Program-made: the position numbers and the translations under genes
Source of the DNA: an uncultured Prevotella sp.
GTDB taxonomy: Bacteria > Bacteroidota > Bacteroidia > Bacteroidales > Bacteroidaceae
NCBI GenBank assembly: GCA_900314935.1
Contig: OMXE01000007.1
Coordinates: 1-64,000 of the forward strand
DNA: 64,000 nt
Reading direction: 5' to 3'
Shown here: piece by piece, positions 1 through 8,497 of the stretch
How the letters are laid out: each line of letters opens with the position of its first letter
Numbering within the stretch: the stretch's first letter is position 1
The notes under the pieces: generated by a model
The model's database searches: none
What the model was told of the DNA's origin: nothing
What the model saw: only the letters and a program-made list of their open reading frames with translations

Positions 1-264
1 CTACATAATTCTCAATATATAAAATTTTTAACTTAATAAATTTGGTAAATATCATAGGAAGCGACTCGGCAAAACTCAAGCCAGCTTGGTTCTGCTCTCG
101 CTGCTCTGTCGTTTCCGGTTATTCCGTTATAAAAATCCTTGCGCCAATCACCATTTACGACACTTTCAGGCATGCTGCATCCGATTTGTCGCAATATGAT
201 GGCTATGTCGCAAATACTGCTCTCGAAAAACAAAAAATTTCTTTCATGGCATTAGGAACTGCCC
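1..264. other. Left-edge sequence with no supported gene
   Basis: I see no gene that I can support here. A frame is open through this stretch into the small ORF at 333, but the promoter-like TATCTTTG at 265-272 lies inside it. The upstream part has neither a signal peptide nor any recognisable domain, so I treat it as chance. The region may hold the end of a transcription unit that lies outside the window. Confidence 0.4.
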
Positions 265-272
265 TATCTTTG
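265..272 (+). promoter_or_regulatory. Bacteroidetes -7 promoter element for the small ORF at 333
   Basis: TATCTTTG matches the Bacteroidetes housekeeping -7 consensus TAnnTTTG. It is followed at once by an inverted repeat, GTGTCG at 275-280 and CGACAC at 295-300, which would sit at the very 5' end of the transcript, and the first sensible ATG follows about 60 bases downstream. Confidence 0.6.
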
Positions 273-332
273 CAGTGTCGAAAACAAGAAAACCCGACAC
301 GCATCATAACAATCCATAAAAGTCAAGCAGCA

Positions 333-443
333 ATGAAAACAACAATAATGAACATCAAGGACAGGGCAAGTGAAATGATTCGCGCAACCGTGCATCGGTT
401 TCTGAATGAGTTAATGCCATACGACTACATGAGAAGGTGCTAA
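333..443 (+). CDS. Small 36-residue hypothetical protein
   Basis: A short reading frame beginning MKTTIMNIKDRASEMIRATV and ending MPYDYMRRC. I do not recognise it. Support comes from context: a well-placed TAnnTTTG promoter at 265-272, a leader of about 60 bases with a GTGTCG/CGACAC inverted repeat, and a compact basic, amphipathic-looking sequence. Its stop overlaps by 4 bases the stop of the convergent Nudix gene. It could be a genuine small protein, or the RNA could be a small RNA with a chance ORF. There is no signal peptide or membrane segment. Confidence 0.45.
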   Translation: MKTTIMNIKDRASEMIRATVHRFLNELMPYDYMRRC

Positions 444-973
444 CACCTTGAACTCAGGTAGCGGATGACTCCCTGGCGAATGCTCTTCAAACCGAACCGT
501 TCGGGTTGGATCTGGTGGAGCGGCAGCCACTGACAGGAGGCAGCATCATCGGCAGCATGGAGCACGGAGGTGTCTTCCACCTGGCACTCAAAGAAGAAAT
601 CGAGCGTGGGGATATCCATCCCACTGTATAAATAATGATTAGGATAGGAGAAGAGATAGGTAGTAGCCGTTACGGTGAGCCCTGTCTCTTCTTTGATTTC
701 CCTGATGACACTCTCCTCGACGGTCTCATCGATATCGGTGAAACCGCCGGGGAGGTCGAGCGTTCCCTTGGCTGGCTCGCAATCACGCTCCACCACCAGC
801 AGTTCACCACGACCGTTACGGATGAAGGCAACAACAGCGGCTGAAGGGTTGATGAACAGCTCGTAGCCGCAATGGCGGCACTGCTTACTCTTGGGGGAGC
901 TGACGAGGAAGTCGGCACTGCCGCAGACAGGACAGTAGCGATAATGCTGCAAGGGGTGTTGCTTTGTGTTCAT
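440..973 (-). CDS. Nudix hydrolase with N-terminal zinc ribbon
   Basis: A 177-residue cytoplasmic Nudix protein that should cleave a nucleoside diphosphate linked to another group. The N-terminus carries a four-cysteine zinc ribbon (CPVCGS near residue 15 and CRHCGY near residue 32), as in NudC-like and related Nudix proteins. The Nudix box begins GGFTDIDETVEES and continues REIKEETGL, with all catalytic glutamates and the arginine of the GX5EX7REUXEEXGU pattern. Only 3 bases separate it from the acetylesterase gene upstream on the same strand, so the two are probably cotranscribed. The substrate cannot be told; at 177 residues it is shorter than NudC (about 257), so I do not assign that symbol. 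Confidence 0.88.
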   Translation of the reverse strand: MNTKQHPLQHYRYCPVCGSADFLVSSPKSKQCRHCGYELFINPSAAVVAFIRNGRGELLVVERDCEPAKGTLDLPGGFTDIDETVEESVIREIKEETGLTVTATTYLFSYPNHYLYSGMDIPTLDFFFECQVEDTSVLHAADDAASCQWLPLHQIQPERFGLKSIRQGVIRYLSSRC

Positions 974-976
974 ATC

Positions 977-2428
977 TTACCAGTTATCTGTGCGGAAGGG
1001 GAACAAGGGCAGTCCTGCTGCGTTCTTCAGGTTACCAATCTGGAAGTTCTTGAAGCAGTAGCGCACGGCCACGGGGTTCTTTACCTCGGGCGAGCTGATA
1101 CGGATGGTTTCATCCCAATAGCCGCCACCCGGCTGCCAGAAATGCACGGCCTTGGCAGGATGGAACACACGGTCGGCACCAGCGATCTCGAAGCCCTGGA
1201 TATCCTCAAAACGACTGATAGCACCCAGATCGTTGTTCAGGTGGATATCCACATGATCGTCGGTGATCTTCATATCCTTGAACGAAGCACTCATGCACCC
1301 GAGTGCCTTCATGCCGTAGGTCTTGTTCAGGGCGAGGAACGCCAACCGCTGACCAACGGGTTTCTTCTGTGCGGGATGGATCTGCGTGAACTCATACGGA
1401 TAGACAAGGTCGTTGGTGCATACCAGTCCGCTATTGGGAATCATCTGCGAGGCCTTGTACTGCTGCTCGCGCAACCGTGCGCCGTTATCAGCATTCACGT
1501 TGTCATAGTGATAAGGCGCGATTTCAACGAAGTAGAACGGTATCTCACCCAGGTCGAACTGCTTACGCCACTGCTCCACGAGGATCTTCATGCGCTGAGA
1601 GTACTGGTCGCCCGGATCGCCCACATTCGAGCAGCCCTGATAGTACAGGATTCCCTTCACGGTGTAGTTCAGAATGGGGTTGAACGTACCGTTGCCCCAG
1701 AGCAGTGAACGATGGTAATCCCATTCGGGCCAACGCTTCACGATTTCCAGGGAGTCGGTGGGGTCGTCGGTATATTTTTCGATGTTCTCCTTGGTGAACC
1801 AGCTCTCCACACGCGTTCCTCCCTTGTTCGCCATGATGAGTCCTACGGGAATGTTCAGAGCCTTGTTCACGGTCTGGGCGAAGAAATAGCCTGTGGCAGA
1901 AGCCTCGCCTACCGTTTGCGGACTCACCACCTCCCAATGGCACTGGGCATCGTTGAGGGGCTTGGTGCTCATCACACTGGGAATCTTCACGAAATGCACG
2001 CCCTGATAGTCGTTTGCCTGGATGATCTCTTGGTTATAGCCTTCCACCGGACAGTTGCCGAAGCCCTTGACGGGCATCTCCATATTACTCTGTCCGGCAC
2101 ATACCCACACCTCGCCTGCAAGGACATTGTTCAGGGTGAGGGGCTCACCATCGTTGAAGGTAATGGACAGGGGCTGGTAGCTGGCAGCAGGGGTTTTCAC
2201 CTTGACCAGCCAACGACCGTCGTTGGCGGCTTTCACGGTATAGACCGCAGTGTTCCACGAGGTAGTAACGGTGACGGTTTTACCCGGTTCTGCCCATCCC
2301 CACAAACGTGCTTCGGTGTTCTGCTGGAGAATCATGTTGTCGCCAAGAATCTGCGGCAATCGTACTTTGGCCTGCAAGCCACAAACGACTGCAGCCAAGG
2401 CTGAAATCACTAAAATCTTCTTCATCAT
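977..2428 (-). CDS. SASA-family (sialate O-acetylesterase-like) acetylesterase
   Basis: A secreted or periplasmic carbohydrate acetylesterase of about 483 residues. The open frame extends upstream, but MMKKILVISALAAVVCGLQA at 2428 is a clear signal peptide and is taken as the start. The SGNH-type block I serine is in CAGQSNMEMP, and the motif NKGGTRVESW is also typical of this family (DUF303/SASA). Family members are usually named sialate O-acetylesterase, but many Bacteroidota relatives remove acetyl groups from xylan. A GH115 alpha-glucuronidase and a second esterase lie nearby, so xylan deacetylation is a reasonable alternative. It runs directly into the Nudix gene. Confidence 0.9.
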   Translation of the reverse strand: MMKKILVISALAAVVCGLQAKVRLPQILGDNMILQQNTEARLWGWAEPGKTVTVTTSWNTAVYTVKAANDGRWLVKVKTPAASYQPLSITFNDGEPLTLNNVLAGEVWVCAGQSNMEMPVKGFGNCPVEGYNQEIIQANDYQGVHFVKIPSVMSTKPLNDAQCHWEVVSPQTVGEASATGYFFAQTVNKALNIPVGLIMANKGGTRVESWFTKENIEKYTDDPTDSLEIVKRWPEWDYHRSLLWGNGTFNPILNYTVKGILYYQGCSNVGDPGDQYSQRMKILVEQWRKQFDLGEIPFYFVEIAPYHYDNVNADNGARLREQQYKASQMIPNSGLVCTNDLVYPYEFTQIHPAQKKPVGQRLAFLALNKTYGMKALGCMSASFKDMKITDDHVDIHLNNDLGAISRFEDIQGFEIAGADRVFHPAKAVHFWQPGGGYWDETIRISSPEVKNPVAVRYCFKNFQIGNLKNAAGLPLFPFRTDNW

Positions 2429-2473
2429 GTTATGTTTCGTTTCTAAATTGACTGCAATATTACAAAAAATTAT

Positions 2474-2481
2474 TATCTTTG
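2474..2481 (+). promoter_or_regulatory. -7 promoter element for the esterase at 2525
   Basis: TATCTTTG fits TAnnTTTG and lies 43 bases before the start codon. The spacer between them is a rough tandem of AT-rich 8-mers of the type TTGTAAAA/TCGTAAAA (about 2500-2530), a style of leader seen elsewhere in this window. Confidence 0.65.
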
Positions 2482-2524
2482 CAAAGTAATTCGCCAAATT
2501 TGTGAAATTGTAAAATCGTAAAAT

Positions 2525-3349
2525 ATGAAAATGAATAAATGGTTGCTGACAGGCTTGGCCACGTTTGTCGCCCTGATGACCTTTGCGCAGAAGCCGGCCG
2601 ACTTTGCCTTGTGGCCCGAGGGTGCGCCACACCAGAGTAACGACACAGACGACCAGGCTATGATACGGGTGTATCTGCCCGACAAGAAAGTGGCAACGGG
2701 ACGGGCTGTGGTGATTTGTCCGGGTGGTGGCTATGAAGGTCTCGCCATGGATCATGAGGGGAACGACTGGGCTTCGTTCTTCAACCAGGAAGGAATAGCG
2801 GTCTTCGTGTTGAAATACCGTATGCCGCACGGTAACCGGTTCGTCCCCATCGAGGATGCTGAGGAGGCGATGCGCTGGGTGCGCCGCAATGCGGAGAACT
2901 TCAACGTGAAACCTGATCAGGTGGGCATCATGGGTTCTTCAGCTGGAGGACACTTGGCTTCCACCATCGCTACCCATGCGCCGAAAGAGGCCATGCCCGA
3001 CTTCCAGATTCTGTTCTACCCGGTGATTACCATGATGCCGGATATCACCCACAAGGGTTCGCACGACAATTTCTTAGGGGGCGGCGCAAGGAAGAAGGAA
3101 GAGCGCGACTATAGTAATGACACGCAGGTGACGCGCGTAACACCAAGGGCGTGGATAGCACTGAGCGATGACGACCATGTGGTGCTGCCTGCCAACGGAC
3201 TGAACTACTATACGGAGCTGTACCGTCACGATGTGCCTGCCTCGCTGCATATCTACCCGTCGGGCGGACATGGCTGGGGGTTCCGCAGCGATTTCCAGTT
3301 CCACCTGGAGATGCTGCTCGAGCTGAAAGCCTGGCTGAAGAGTTTCTAA
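2525..3349 (+). CDS. Secreted alpha/beta-hydrolase esterase (acetyl-xylan-esterase-like)
   Basis: A 274-residue alpha/beta hydrolase with a cleavable signal peptide (MNKWLLTGLATFVALMTFAQ; the ATG at 2531 is an equally good start). It has the oxyanion-hole motif CPGGGYEGLA near residue 65, the nucleophile elbow GSSAGGH near residue 140, and a late SGGHGWG histidine. This pattern matches the BD-FAE/acetyl esterase group that removes acetyl or feruloyl groups from plant xylan. It is transcribed divergently from the SASA esterase gene, with promoters back to back, and it overlaps the CapA-like gene tail to tail by 4 bases. The substrate is inferred from family and neighbours (SASA esterase and GH115). 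Confidence 0.87.
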   Translation: MKMNKWLLTGLATFVALMTFAQKPADFALWPEGAPHQSNDTDDQAMIRVYLPDKKVATGRAVVICPGGGYEGLAMDHEGNDWASFFNQEGIAVFVLKYRMPHGNRFVPIEDAEEAMRWVRRNAENFNVKPDQVGIMGSSAGGHLASTIATHAPKEAMPDFQILFYPVITMMPDITHKGSHDNFLGGGARKKEERDYSNDTQVTRVTPRAWIALSDDDHVVLPANGLNYYTELYRHDVPASLHIYPSGGHGWGFRSDFQFHLEMLLELKAWLKSF

Positions 3350-4227
3350 CGCATGGGAACACCGTTCCTGATGTGAATGGGAAGGGTCTCGTAGGACACG
3401 CTGTCGGCAGTAACGGTTACTTTCACCATGCAGGCCTCGCTATTGATGGGTTTCCGCTGGTCGAAGATGAAGTTACCGATACTGTAGTAGATGGGCTTCC
3501 CATGGTATTCCTCTATACTTTGTAAGGTATGTGTGTGGTGGCAGATCAAGGCATCTGCCCCCGCATCAATGTATTCGTGCGCCTGCTGCCGCTGCATGGG
3601 TATGGGATGGAGTGTGTGCTCGCCTCCCCAATGCAGGGAGAGGATGATGAGACAATGGGGATCGTCGGCGCGGAGCCTCCGGATGCGCTGCAGGAGGGAG
3701 TCGTTGCTCTCCTGACTCACGCAGGGCTTATCGGGCAGATAGGCATAGTTCTCCAAGGCCATGCGGAGCGAGGTGAGCAGGTAAACGCGGCGCGGAGAGT
3801 CGGCAAGGACAACGGGCTCTGCAGCCTCCTGCATGTTCTTTCCTGCCCCCACGGGAATCATCCCTGCCTCCTCGATGTTTTTCTTCGTATCTAACAACCC
3901 CTCCCTACCCTGGTCGATGCTGTGGTTATTGGCAAGGTTGAGATGGGTGATGCCGTGAGCCTTCAACGCAGACAGCCATTCGGGCTCGCCACGGAAGATA
4001 TACTGCTTGTACATGGGCTGCACGATCTTCGTGACAGGACATTCCAGGTTGGCCACGACGAGGTTGCTCGACTGGAACACGGAATCGACATAGGGGGAGA
4101 AAAGGCGATCTACTCCCCGGTGGTCAATCACCTCACGGATACCACGGTCGAGCAGCAGATCGCCAGTAAAGGTGATGGTCAGTGAATCACCGACCATCAT
4201 CATGGCTATGAGCAACGAGGTCAGCAT
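3346..4227 (-). CDS. CapA-family metallophosphoesterase-like protein
   Basis: A 293-residue protein of the CapA/PgsA family, a calcineurin-like fold named after poly-gamma-glutamate capsule synthesis. Visible family motifs are FTGDLLLDRGI at the N-terminus, NLECPVT near residue 60, LANNHSIDQG near residue 98, HWGGEH near residue 200, and CHHTHTLQSIEE with YYSIGNFIFDQ near residues 230-250. A weak signal sequence (MLTSLLIAMMMVGDSLT) suggests export. There are no other poly-gamma-glutamate genes nearby, so an actual capsule role is not supported. The start codon overlaps the end of the DUF3160 gene by 7 bases, implying translational coupling. Confidence 0.85.
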   Translation of the reverse strand: MLTSLLIAMMMVGDSLTITFTGDLLLDRGIREVIDHRGVDRLFSPYVDSVFQSSNLVVANLECPVTKIVQPMYKQYIFRGEPEWLSALKAHGITHLNLANNHSIDQGREGLLDTKKNIEEAGMIPVGAGKNMQEAAEPVVLADSPRRVYLLTSLRMALENYAYLPDKPCVSQESNDSLLQRIRRLRADDPHCLIILSLHWGGEHTLHPIPMQRQQAHEYIDAGADALICHHTHTLQSIEEYHGKPIYYSIGNFIFDQRKPINSEACMVKVTVTADSVSYETLPIHIRNGVPMR

Positions 4228-6614
4228 CCGGTACTGTAGAAGATATACTCGTTGTCGATCTTCTTACCGTTGATGGGCACAATGATATCCAACATCCATT
4301 CGGGGATACCCTTGTCGGGATGCGTCTTGAGATTCTCCTGCCACTCCTCATCGGTCATACGCGGCGCATTCAGGTCTTCCTGGAACTCACGATAGGAGAA
4401 CACAGCACCGCGGGTGAGGTAAAGGTAACCCTCAATCTCTACCACGACATAGATCTCGTGGACGGGTCCTACAGCCTCGTATAGCACCGATTTATCCGGG
4501 TTGTTACCTGCATTGGCGGTATAGACATCGGCTACCACAGAGATGGACTTGTCGGCTCCCTGCACATCACCCCAGCCCATGAGCTCCTGATCGGGCTCCT
4601 GGATGAGGAAGAGTGTGGAGTACTCGAAGGCTGAACCGATGTTCTCAATCTGAGCATATTCCTCGTCGCTGAGACGCTTCCCCTCGAGCTCCTTCTTACT
4701 GCAGTTCAGCAGGAACTCGGCCTTGTCACGCAAATCATTGGTGGCAACCTTCGCCTTCTCGGTCTCGAGGTTGAAACGCTTCAACACATTCACCGTAGCA
4801 TCAATCAGCGAAATGGCCTTGGTCCAGTAAGTAACGTTCGGCTCTACATAACCTCTTACCACCGGAGCAGGAGGACCGCCTCCGCCGCACTCGGCGCCCA
4901 TGGGCTGCTTACCATAGAGAATGGCGTCGTGCTTCAGTTCAGCCCAAGAGGCCAAGGCACTGTTCAGGTTCTTCTTCTCCCACTGCGGGGTGGTCATGAA
5001 CTGCGGATACTTCGCATCCTTCGCATTCACCGCCTTGGTAGAGGCAATCCACTGGTTAGCCACCGTGGCGTCCCAGTCGATCTCACCCATGCGTACTTTC
5101 ATCTTTTGGAGATTCTGCGTATATTTGTCCCACCTGCCTTGTTCGTTGAGTTCTTGCAGCAGTACCCGCTCAGCCGCAGGAATACCAATGGCCGCCAGCA
5201 CATCCAGTCCTTTGGGCGTACCGCGCTGCGTTGCTTCACTCTCATAGTCAACCATCTCGAGCAGCACCTCACTGTCGGGCATATAGCGCTGGGGCATCAT
5301 ACAGATCTTATACTCGCTCGAAGCCACGAACTTCGGTTTGATGCGCACCTGCTTTTGCGCTAAAGTCTCGATGGATTCGCGGATTTTGGCCATTTTCTTC
5401 TTGTCCTTAAAGAGCTGGTTCAGTTTCATTCCACTCTTCTGGATCTCCTCATACACCTGCATGATGCTCACATCGTCGGGCGTTCCCATGAGATAGGTGA
5501 TGGGCTCGGTGATGAAACGGTAGGATTCTGTCAGTTTCTCATTACTGCCAATGACCTGCGCCATGAGAAGGGCAGCCTGCAGCTTGTCTTCCATATCGGT
5601 GCCGAAGGGCGCATTCTGCAGCCACATCATGGCACGGAAGTAGCGTTTCAGCGTTTCGTTACGGGTGTAATGACCGCGCGGACGGTAGGTGTTGTAGATG
5701 AACATCGGCATCTTCCTTTCGGGCACGTAGCCGAGGAAGGTGGAATAGGTGGTCTCGGCATCATTCACATGTTCTATTTCCTCCTTCACCAATGCGGTGT
5801 AGTTGGGGGCCACAGGTAGGTTGTTCTCGCCAGTGAGCAGGGCATGGGCAATGGCGAAAAAGGCAGCATTGTATTGTGCTGCAGCCTTGACGTTCGGATC
5901 GGTGGCAAACGAAGCCTGTGTGCTCATGGCATCATAGAGCTGCTTGACAAAGGTGGTGAGCAACGGCACGAACTTCTCCTGCTCCACCTCTTTCAGCAGA
6001 CAGTCGAAATACATATGGAACACCTGCAGGAAGAGGTCGGTAGTGACGAAGTTGGGGAACTGATGGTAGTCGTTGCGTTCATATACATGGAACAGCTGCT
6101 GCTCATCACCGGGCACGATGGCAAAGGCGTTCTTGGCCAGGGCCTGACGGAGTTTCGGGTCGAACGAAGCCAACTGGAAGGGGTTGATGAGGTTGTCCAT
6201 ATTCACCATCATCCCGTTAGGGGCCACGAAATTCTGCTGTTTCAGCGCCTCCTCACGGTCCTTGAGCTTCTGCATGAAGGCTTTCTCGGCATCGGTATAG
6301 GTAAGGGGCTTGGCCTTGCCGTCTTCCTCTTCCCAGAAACGGTCGTTCATCTTCTCACCATACCACGAGGTGGCCTCGAAGATGGAACGGAGGTCGCCAC
6401 TCATGAAACAGTAGCCCTGACGGGCGGCAAAAGCGTTGCGCAGGACACGTGCCTCACTGATGGAAAGCTTCGACACATCCATGTTAAGGGGAATCTGCTT
6501 GTTCAGTTTCTCTACGTCGATCTTCGCGTTACCAGGAAGTATGACACTTCGCTGCTGTGCGCTTGCGCTCAACACCATGGCAAGCATCACCGTAATAAAC
6601 ACTGTTCTTTTCAT
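4221..6614 (-). CDS. Secreted DUF3160 protein with YARHG-type N-terminus
   Basis: A 797-residue exported protein with signal peptide MKRTVFITVMLAMVLSASAQ. Residues 50-100 resemble the YARHG domain (LRNAFAARQGYCF then a tryptophan/tyrosine pair). The rest matches DUF3160, a large uncharacterised domain, with FVTTDLFLQVFHMYFD near residue 190 and a glycine-rich GAECGGGGPP segment near residue 580. The biochemical function is unknown. It sits between a 186-residue secreted protein and the CapA-like protein with 4- and 7-base overlaps, so the three are almost certainly one operon. They may act together in the envelope. Confidence 0.85.
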   Translation of the reverse strand: MKRTVFITVMLAMVLSASAQQRSVILPGNAKIDVEKLNKQIPLNMDVSKLSISEARVLRNAFAARQGYCFMSGDLRSIFEATSWYGEKMNDRFWEEEDGKAKPLTYTDAEKAFMQKLKDREEALKQQNFVAPNGMMVNMDNLINPFQLASFDPKLRQALAKNAFAIVPGDEQQLFHVYERNDYHQFPNFVTTDLFLQVFHMYFDCLLKEVEQEKFVPLLTTFVKQLYDAMSTQASFATDPNVKAAAQYNAAFFAIAHALLTGENNLPVAPNYTALVKEEIEHVNDAETTYSTFLGYVPERKMPMFIYNTYRPRGHYTRNETLKRYFRAMMWLQNAPFGTDMEDKLQAALLMAQVIGSNEKLTESYRFITEPITYLMGTPDDVSIMQVYEEIQKSGMKLNQLFKDKKKMAKIRESIETLAQKQVRIKPKFVASSEYKICMMPQRYMPDSEVLLEMVDYESEATQRGTPKGLDVLAAIGIPAAERVLLQELNEQGRWDKYTQNLQKMKVRMGEIDWDATVANQWIASTKAVNAKDAKYPQFMTTPQWEKKNLNSALASWAELKHDAILYGKQPMGAECGGGGPPAPVVRGYVEPNVTYWTKAISLIDATVNVLKRFNLETEKAKVATNDLRDKAEFLLNCSKKELEGKRLSDEEYAQIENIGSAFEYSTLFLIQEPDQELMGWGDVQGADKSISVVADVYTANAGNNPDKSVLYEAVGPVHEIYVVVEIEGYLYLTRGAVFSYREFQEDLNAPRMTDEEWQENLKTHPDKGIPEWMLDIIVPINGKKIDNEYIFYSTGC

Positions 6615-7171
6615 AGACTATCGTTCTTGTTGTAGTTAGAGTTTTCAAAAATATCCAAGGCCGTTTGCTTCGTTGCGTTCTTGACAAGGAAACGCTCGAA
6701 CCCCATACCGAAATGGGCCCAGCGGTATTCGGCCACAACATACTGCCCGTCGGTGGTTCGCTCCAGACTCCTGATCTTCCCGTCGACAAAGCGGAAATCA
6801 TCCAATATCCCGCCGAGCTTGGAGCCCATCCACAAAGGACGGATCAGACCGTGGTAGTTCTTGAAGATAAAGATGCGGTGACCTTCTTCCGGGAAGTAAC
6901 GGGTGGTCTTGACCACTCCCACCAGGGCATCTTCGCTGCCGTCACCATCTACATCACCTGTGCAGAACCGATATACCGGATAGGGTATCTGCCACTTATC
7001 GGCGGTGGAATCGGTGGTTAGGGTGAGGGTGAAAAGCGTATCGTTCTGCTGCTGGATGGAGTAAGCACTCATCTTGTTGTTCATCACCGTTGGTGAAGAA
7101 ACAGCTTCCTGCCCCCAAGCATGAGTCGTTGGCATCAGCCACAGAAGAAATAGACACTCTATTATCCTCAT
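6611..7171 (-). CDS. Secreted hypothetical protein with DVDGDGSED calcium-like motif
   Basis: A 186-residue protein with signal peptide MRIIECLFLLWLMPTTHAWG. It contains one acidic loop, CTGDVDGDGSEDALVG, typical of calcium-binding FG-GAP/VCBS or EF-hand-like loops in secreted proteins. I do not recognise a full family. Its stop overlaps the start of the DUF3160 gene by 4 bases (ATGA), indicating coupled translation. No -7 element stands directly upstream, and the gap to the DUF4369 gene is 73 bases, so it may be read from that gene's promoter. Five CTAG-containing 9-mers fill the bases just before its start codon. Confidence 0.75.
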   Translation of the reverse strand: MRIIECLFLLWLMPTTHAWGQEAVSSPTVMNNKMSAYSIQQQNDTLFTLTLTTDSTADKWQIPYPVYRFCTGDVDGDGSEDALVGVVKTTRYFPEEGHRIFIFKNYHGLIRPLWMGSKLGGILDDFRFVDGKIRSLERTTDGQYVVAEYRWAHFGMGFERFLVKNATKQTALDIFENSNYNKNDSL

Positions 7172-7173
7172 TC

Positions 7174-7218
7174 CTAGTTGTTCTAGTTATACTAGAGATA
7201 CTAGTTCTACTAGATATT
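7174..7218. repeat. Five 9-bp CTAG-starting tandem units before a start codon
   Basis: CTAG occurs at 7174, 7183, 7192, 7201 and 7210, exactly 9 bp apart, in units such as CTAGTTGTT and CTAGTTCTA. The array begins 3 bases upstream of the ATG (7171) of the 186-residue secreted protein and occupies its ribosome-binding region. Confidence 0.85.
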
Positions 7219-7244
7219 CGCGCCTCAGCGCCACCGAAGAGATC

Positions 7245-8399
7245 TTATAACAGACTCTGGATCTCCTTGTCCAGATCCTTGATCTGAATATCGCGCTTAT
7301 AGAGTGAATTGGTCTTGTCGATCAGGAAGAAAGTGGGCAGGTCCTGGATGTTGTAGTGCACCAGTTCCTCTGCCTCCAAGCCATCAGCCAGACGCACGCT
7401 GATCCAAGGAAGAGCGGCTGTCTGCTGTTTCCAGAAATGCTCATCGGAATCCAACGACACCTGATAGATTTCCAAGCCTTGTGCATGGTATTTGTTATAG
7501 ACGTCGCGCAGCTTCATGATACGTGCAGCCGATTCCTTCGTGGCAAACACGTGGAAGTCGAGTATCACCACCTTACCTTTGAGGTCGCTCAATCGACGGA
7601 TGGCTCCCTTATTGTCTGGCTGCTCAATATCGATGATGGAGGTGGTGGCAATCTGACTCAGTTCGATGGACTGCTGACGCCTTCCTTCCAGGATGCGCAC
7701 ATTCTTCATGCCCTCAATGGCAATGTTATGCAGGTTCTGTCCGCGAAGGGCGTGGGGGTAATAAGTGTCCCAGCTGGTGGCTACAGCGGCAAAGGCCTTG
7801 ATGTCTTCTTTGCTCTCGCGCGGATTGAAAATCAGCATGTTACCCAGTGTCTGGAACAGGGCGAAATACGAGGAGGCCATCATCGGCTCCTTGTAGATGT
7901 AGTTACGCTTCACGTCGTCCTTGAAGATCTCCACCAGTCGCATAATACTGTCGTTGGCGGCCTCAAGACTCATATTATTGTCGCGCTGCAAGGCAATGGC
8001 ACGGTTCTGCAGGTCGATCTGCTTCTGTGCGAGCTCCTTGATCCTGTAGCAGTTCTCCGACCCCTTCACCTCGTAGTTGAAGCCCATGGAAGGATAGGCG
8101 GCCTTGATTTCAACGGTTTCGGTGGAATCGATGCTGAGGTTGATGATCTGATTGGCAATACGCAGACGATAGAATTCTGGAGCCTCAACAGCATCGCCGG
8201 AAAAGGTGAAACTGCCCGTTTCATCGAGTTTGACAGAATCCATCACCACGGCTCCGTCAAGACTCATATTCTCGAAATACAGCGTGGAGTCTTTGGCCTC
8301 GGAAATGGTTCCGTTGATGTGGAACTGTCCTTTGGAACAGGCTCCGAGGGTAAGTGCGACCACTGCAAAGGTCAGCGTCTTCAATATAGTCCTTTTCAT
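7245..8399 (-). CDS. DUF4369/thioredoxin-fold lipoprotein lacking the CxxC motif
   Basis: A lipoprotein of about 384 residues. The frame is open upstream to 8477, but MKRTILKTLTFAVVALTLGAC at 8399 gives a good lipoprotein signal with lipobox LGAC, and a -7 element lies at 8446-8453. Residues 25-110 fit DUF4369, the N-terminal domain common on Bacteroidota thiol-disulfide lipoproteins, and the C-terminal third is thioredoxin/AhpC-TSA-like (GKVVILDFHVFATKES and LPTFFLIDK). The usual WCxxC is replaced by HVFATKES, so disulfide chemistry is unlikely. It may be a binding or structural derivative. It probably leads the operon running down to the CapA-like gene. Confidence 0.85.
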   Translation of the reverse strand: MKRTILKTLTFAVVALTLGACSKGQFHINGTISEAKDSTLYFENMSLDGAVVMDSVKLDETGSFTFSGDAVEAPEFYRLRIANQIINLSIDSTETVEIKAAYPSMGFNYEVKGSENCYRIKELAQKQIDLQNRAIALQRDNNMSLEAANDSIMRLVEIFKDDVKRNYIYKEPMMASSYFALFQTLGNMLIFNPRESKEDIKAFAAVATSWDTYYPHALRGQNLHNIAIEGMKNVRILEGRRQQSIELSQIATTSIIDIEQPDNKGAIRRLSDLKGKVVILDFHVFATKESAARIMKLRDVYNKYHAQGLEIYQVSLDSDEHFWKQQTAALPWISVRLADGLEAEELVHYNIQDLPTFFLIDKTNSLYKRDIQIKDLDKEIQSLL

Positions 8400-8445
8400 A
8401 TCTTTTTCCTTCCTATTTTTGTTCTTAGATTTGATAATATGCGGA

Positions 8446-8453
8446 CAAAGGTA
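8446..8453 (-). promoter_or_regulatory. -7 promoter element for the DUF4369 lipoprotein
   Basis: On the minus strand this reads TACCTTTG, matching TAnnTTTG, about 47 bases before the start at 8399. This position supports the internal start and argues against the longer frame beginning at 8477, which would overlap the promoter. Confidence 0.65.
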
Positions 8454-8497
8454 CATCTTTTTTTTGACATACCGCACTAAATGAGCGAAAAAACAAA

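Noticed and set aside
42..332. Upstream extension of the small ORF at 333 to 133 residues
   Set aside because: A clear -7 promoter element lies inside the extension, and the extended protein part has no signal, domain or composition typical of real genes.
2429..2830. Long N-terminal extension of the SASA esterase
   Set aside because: It runs through the divergent promoter and over the opposite esterase gene, while a good signal peptide starts at 2428.
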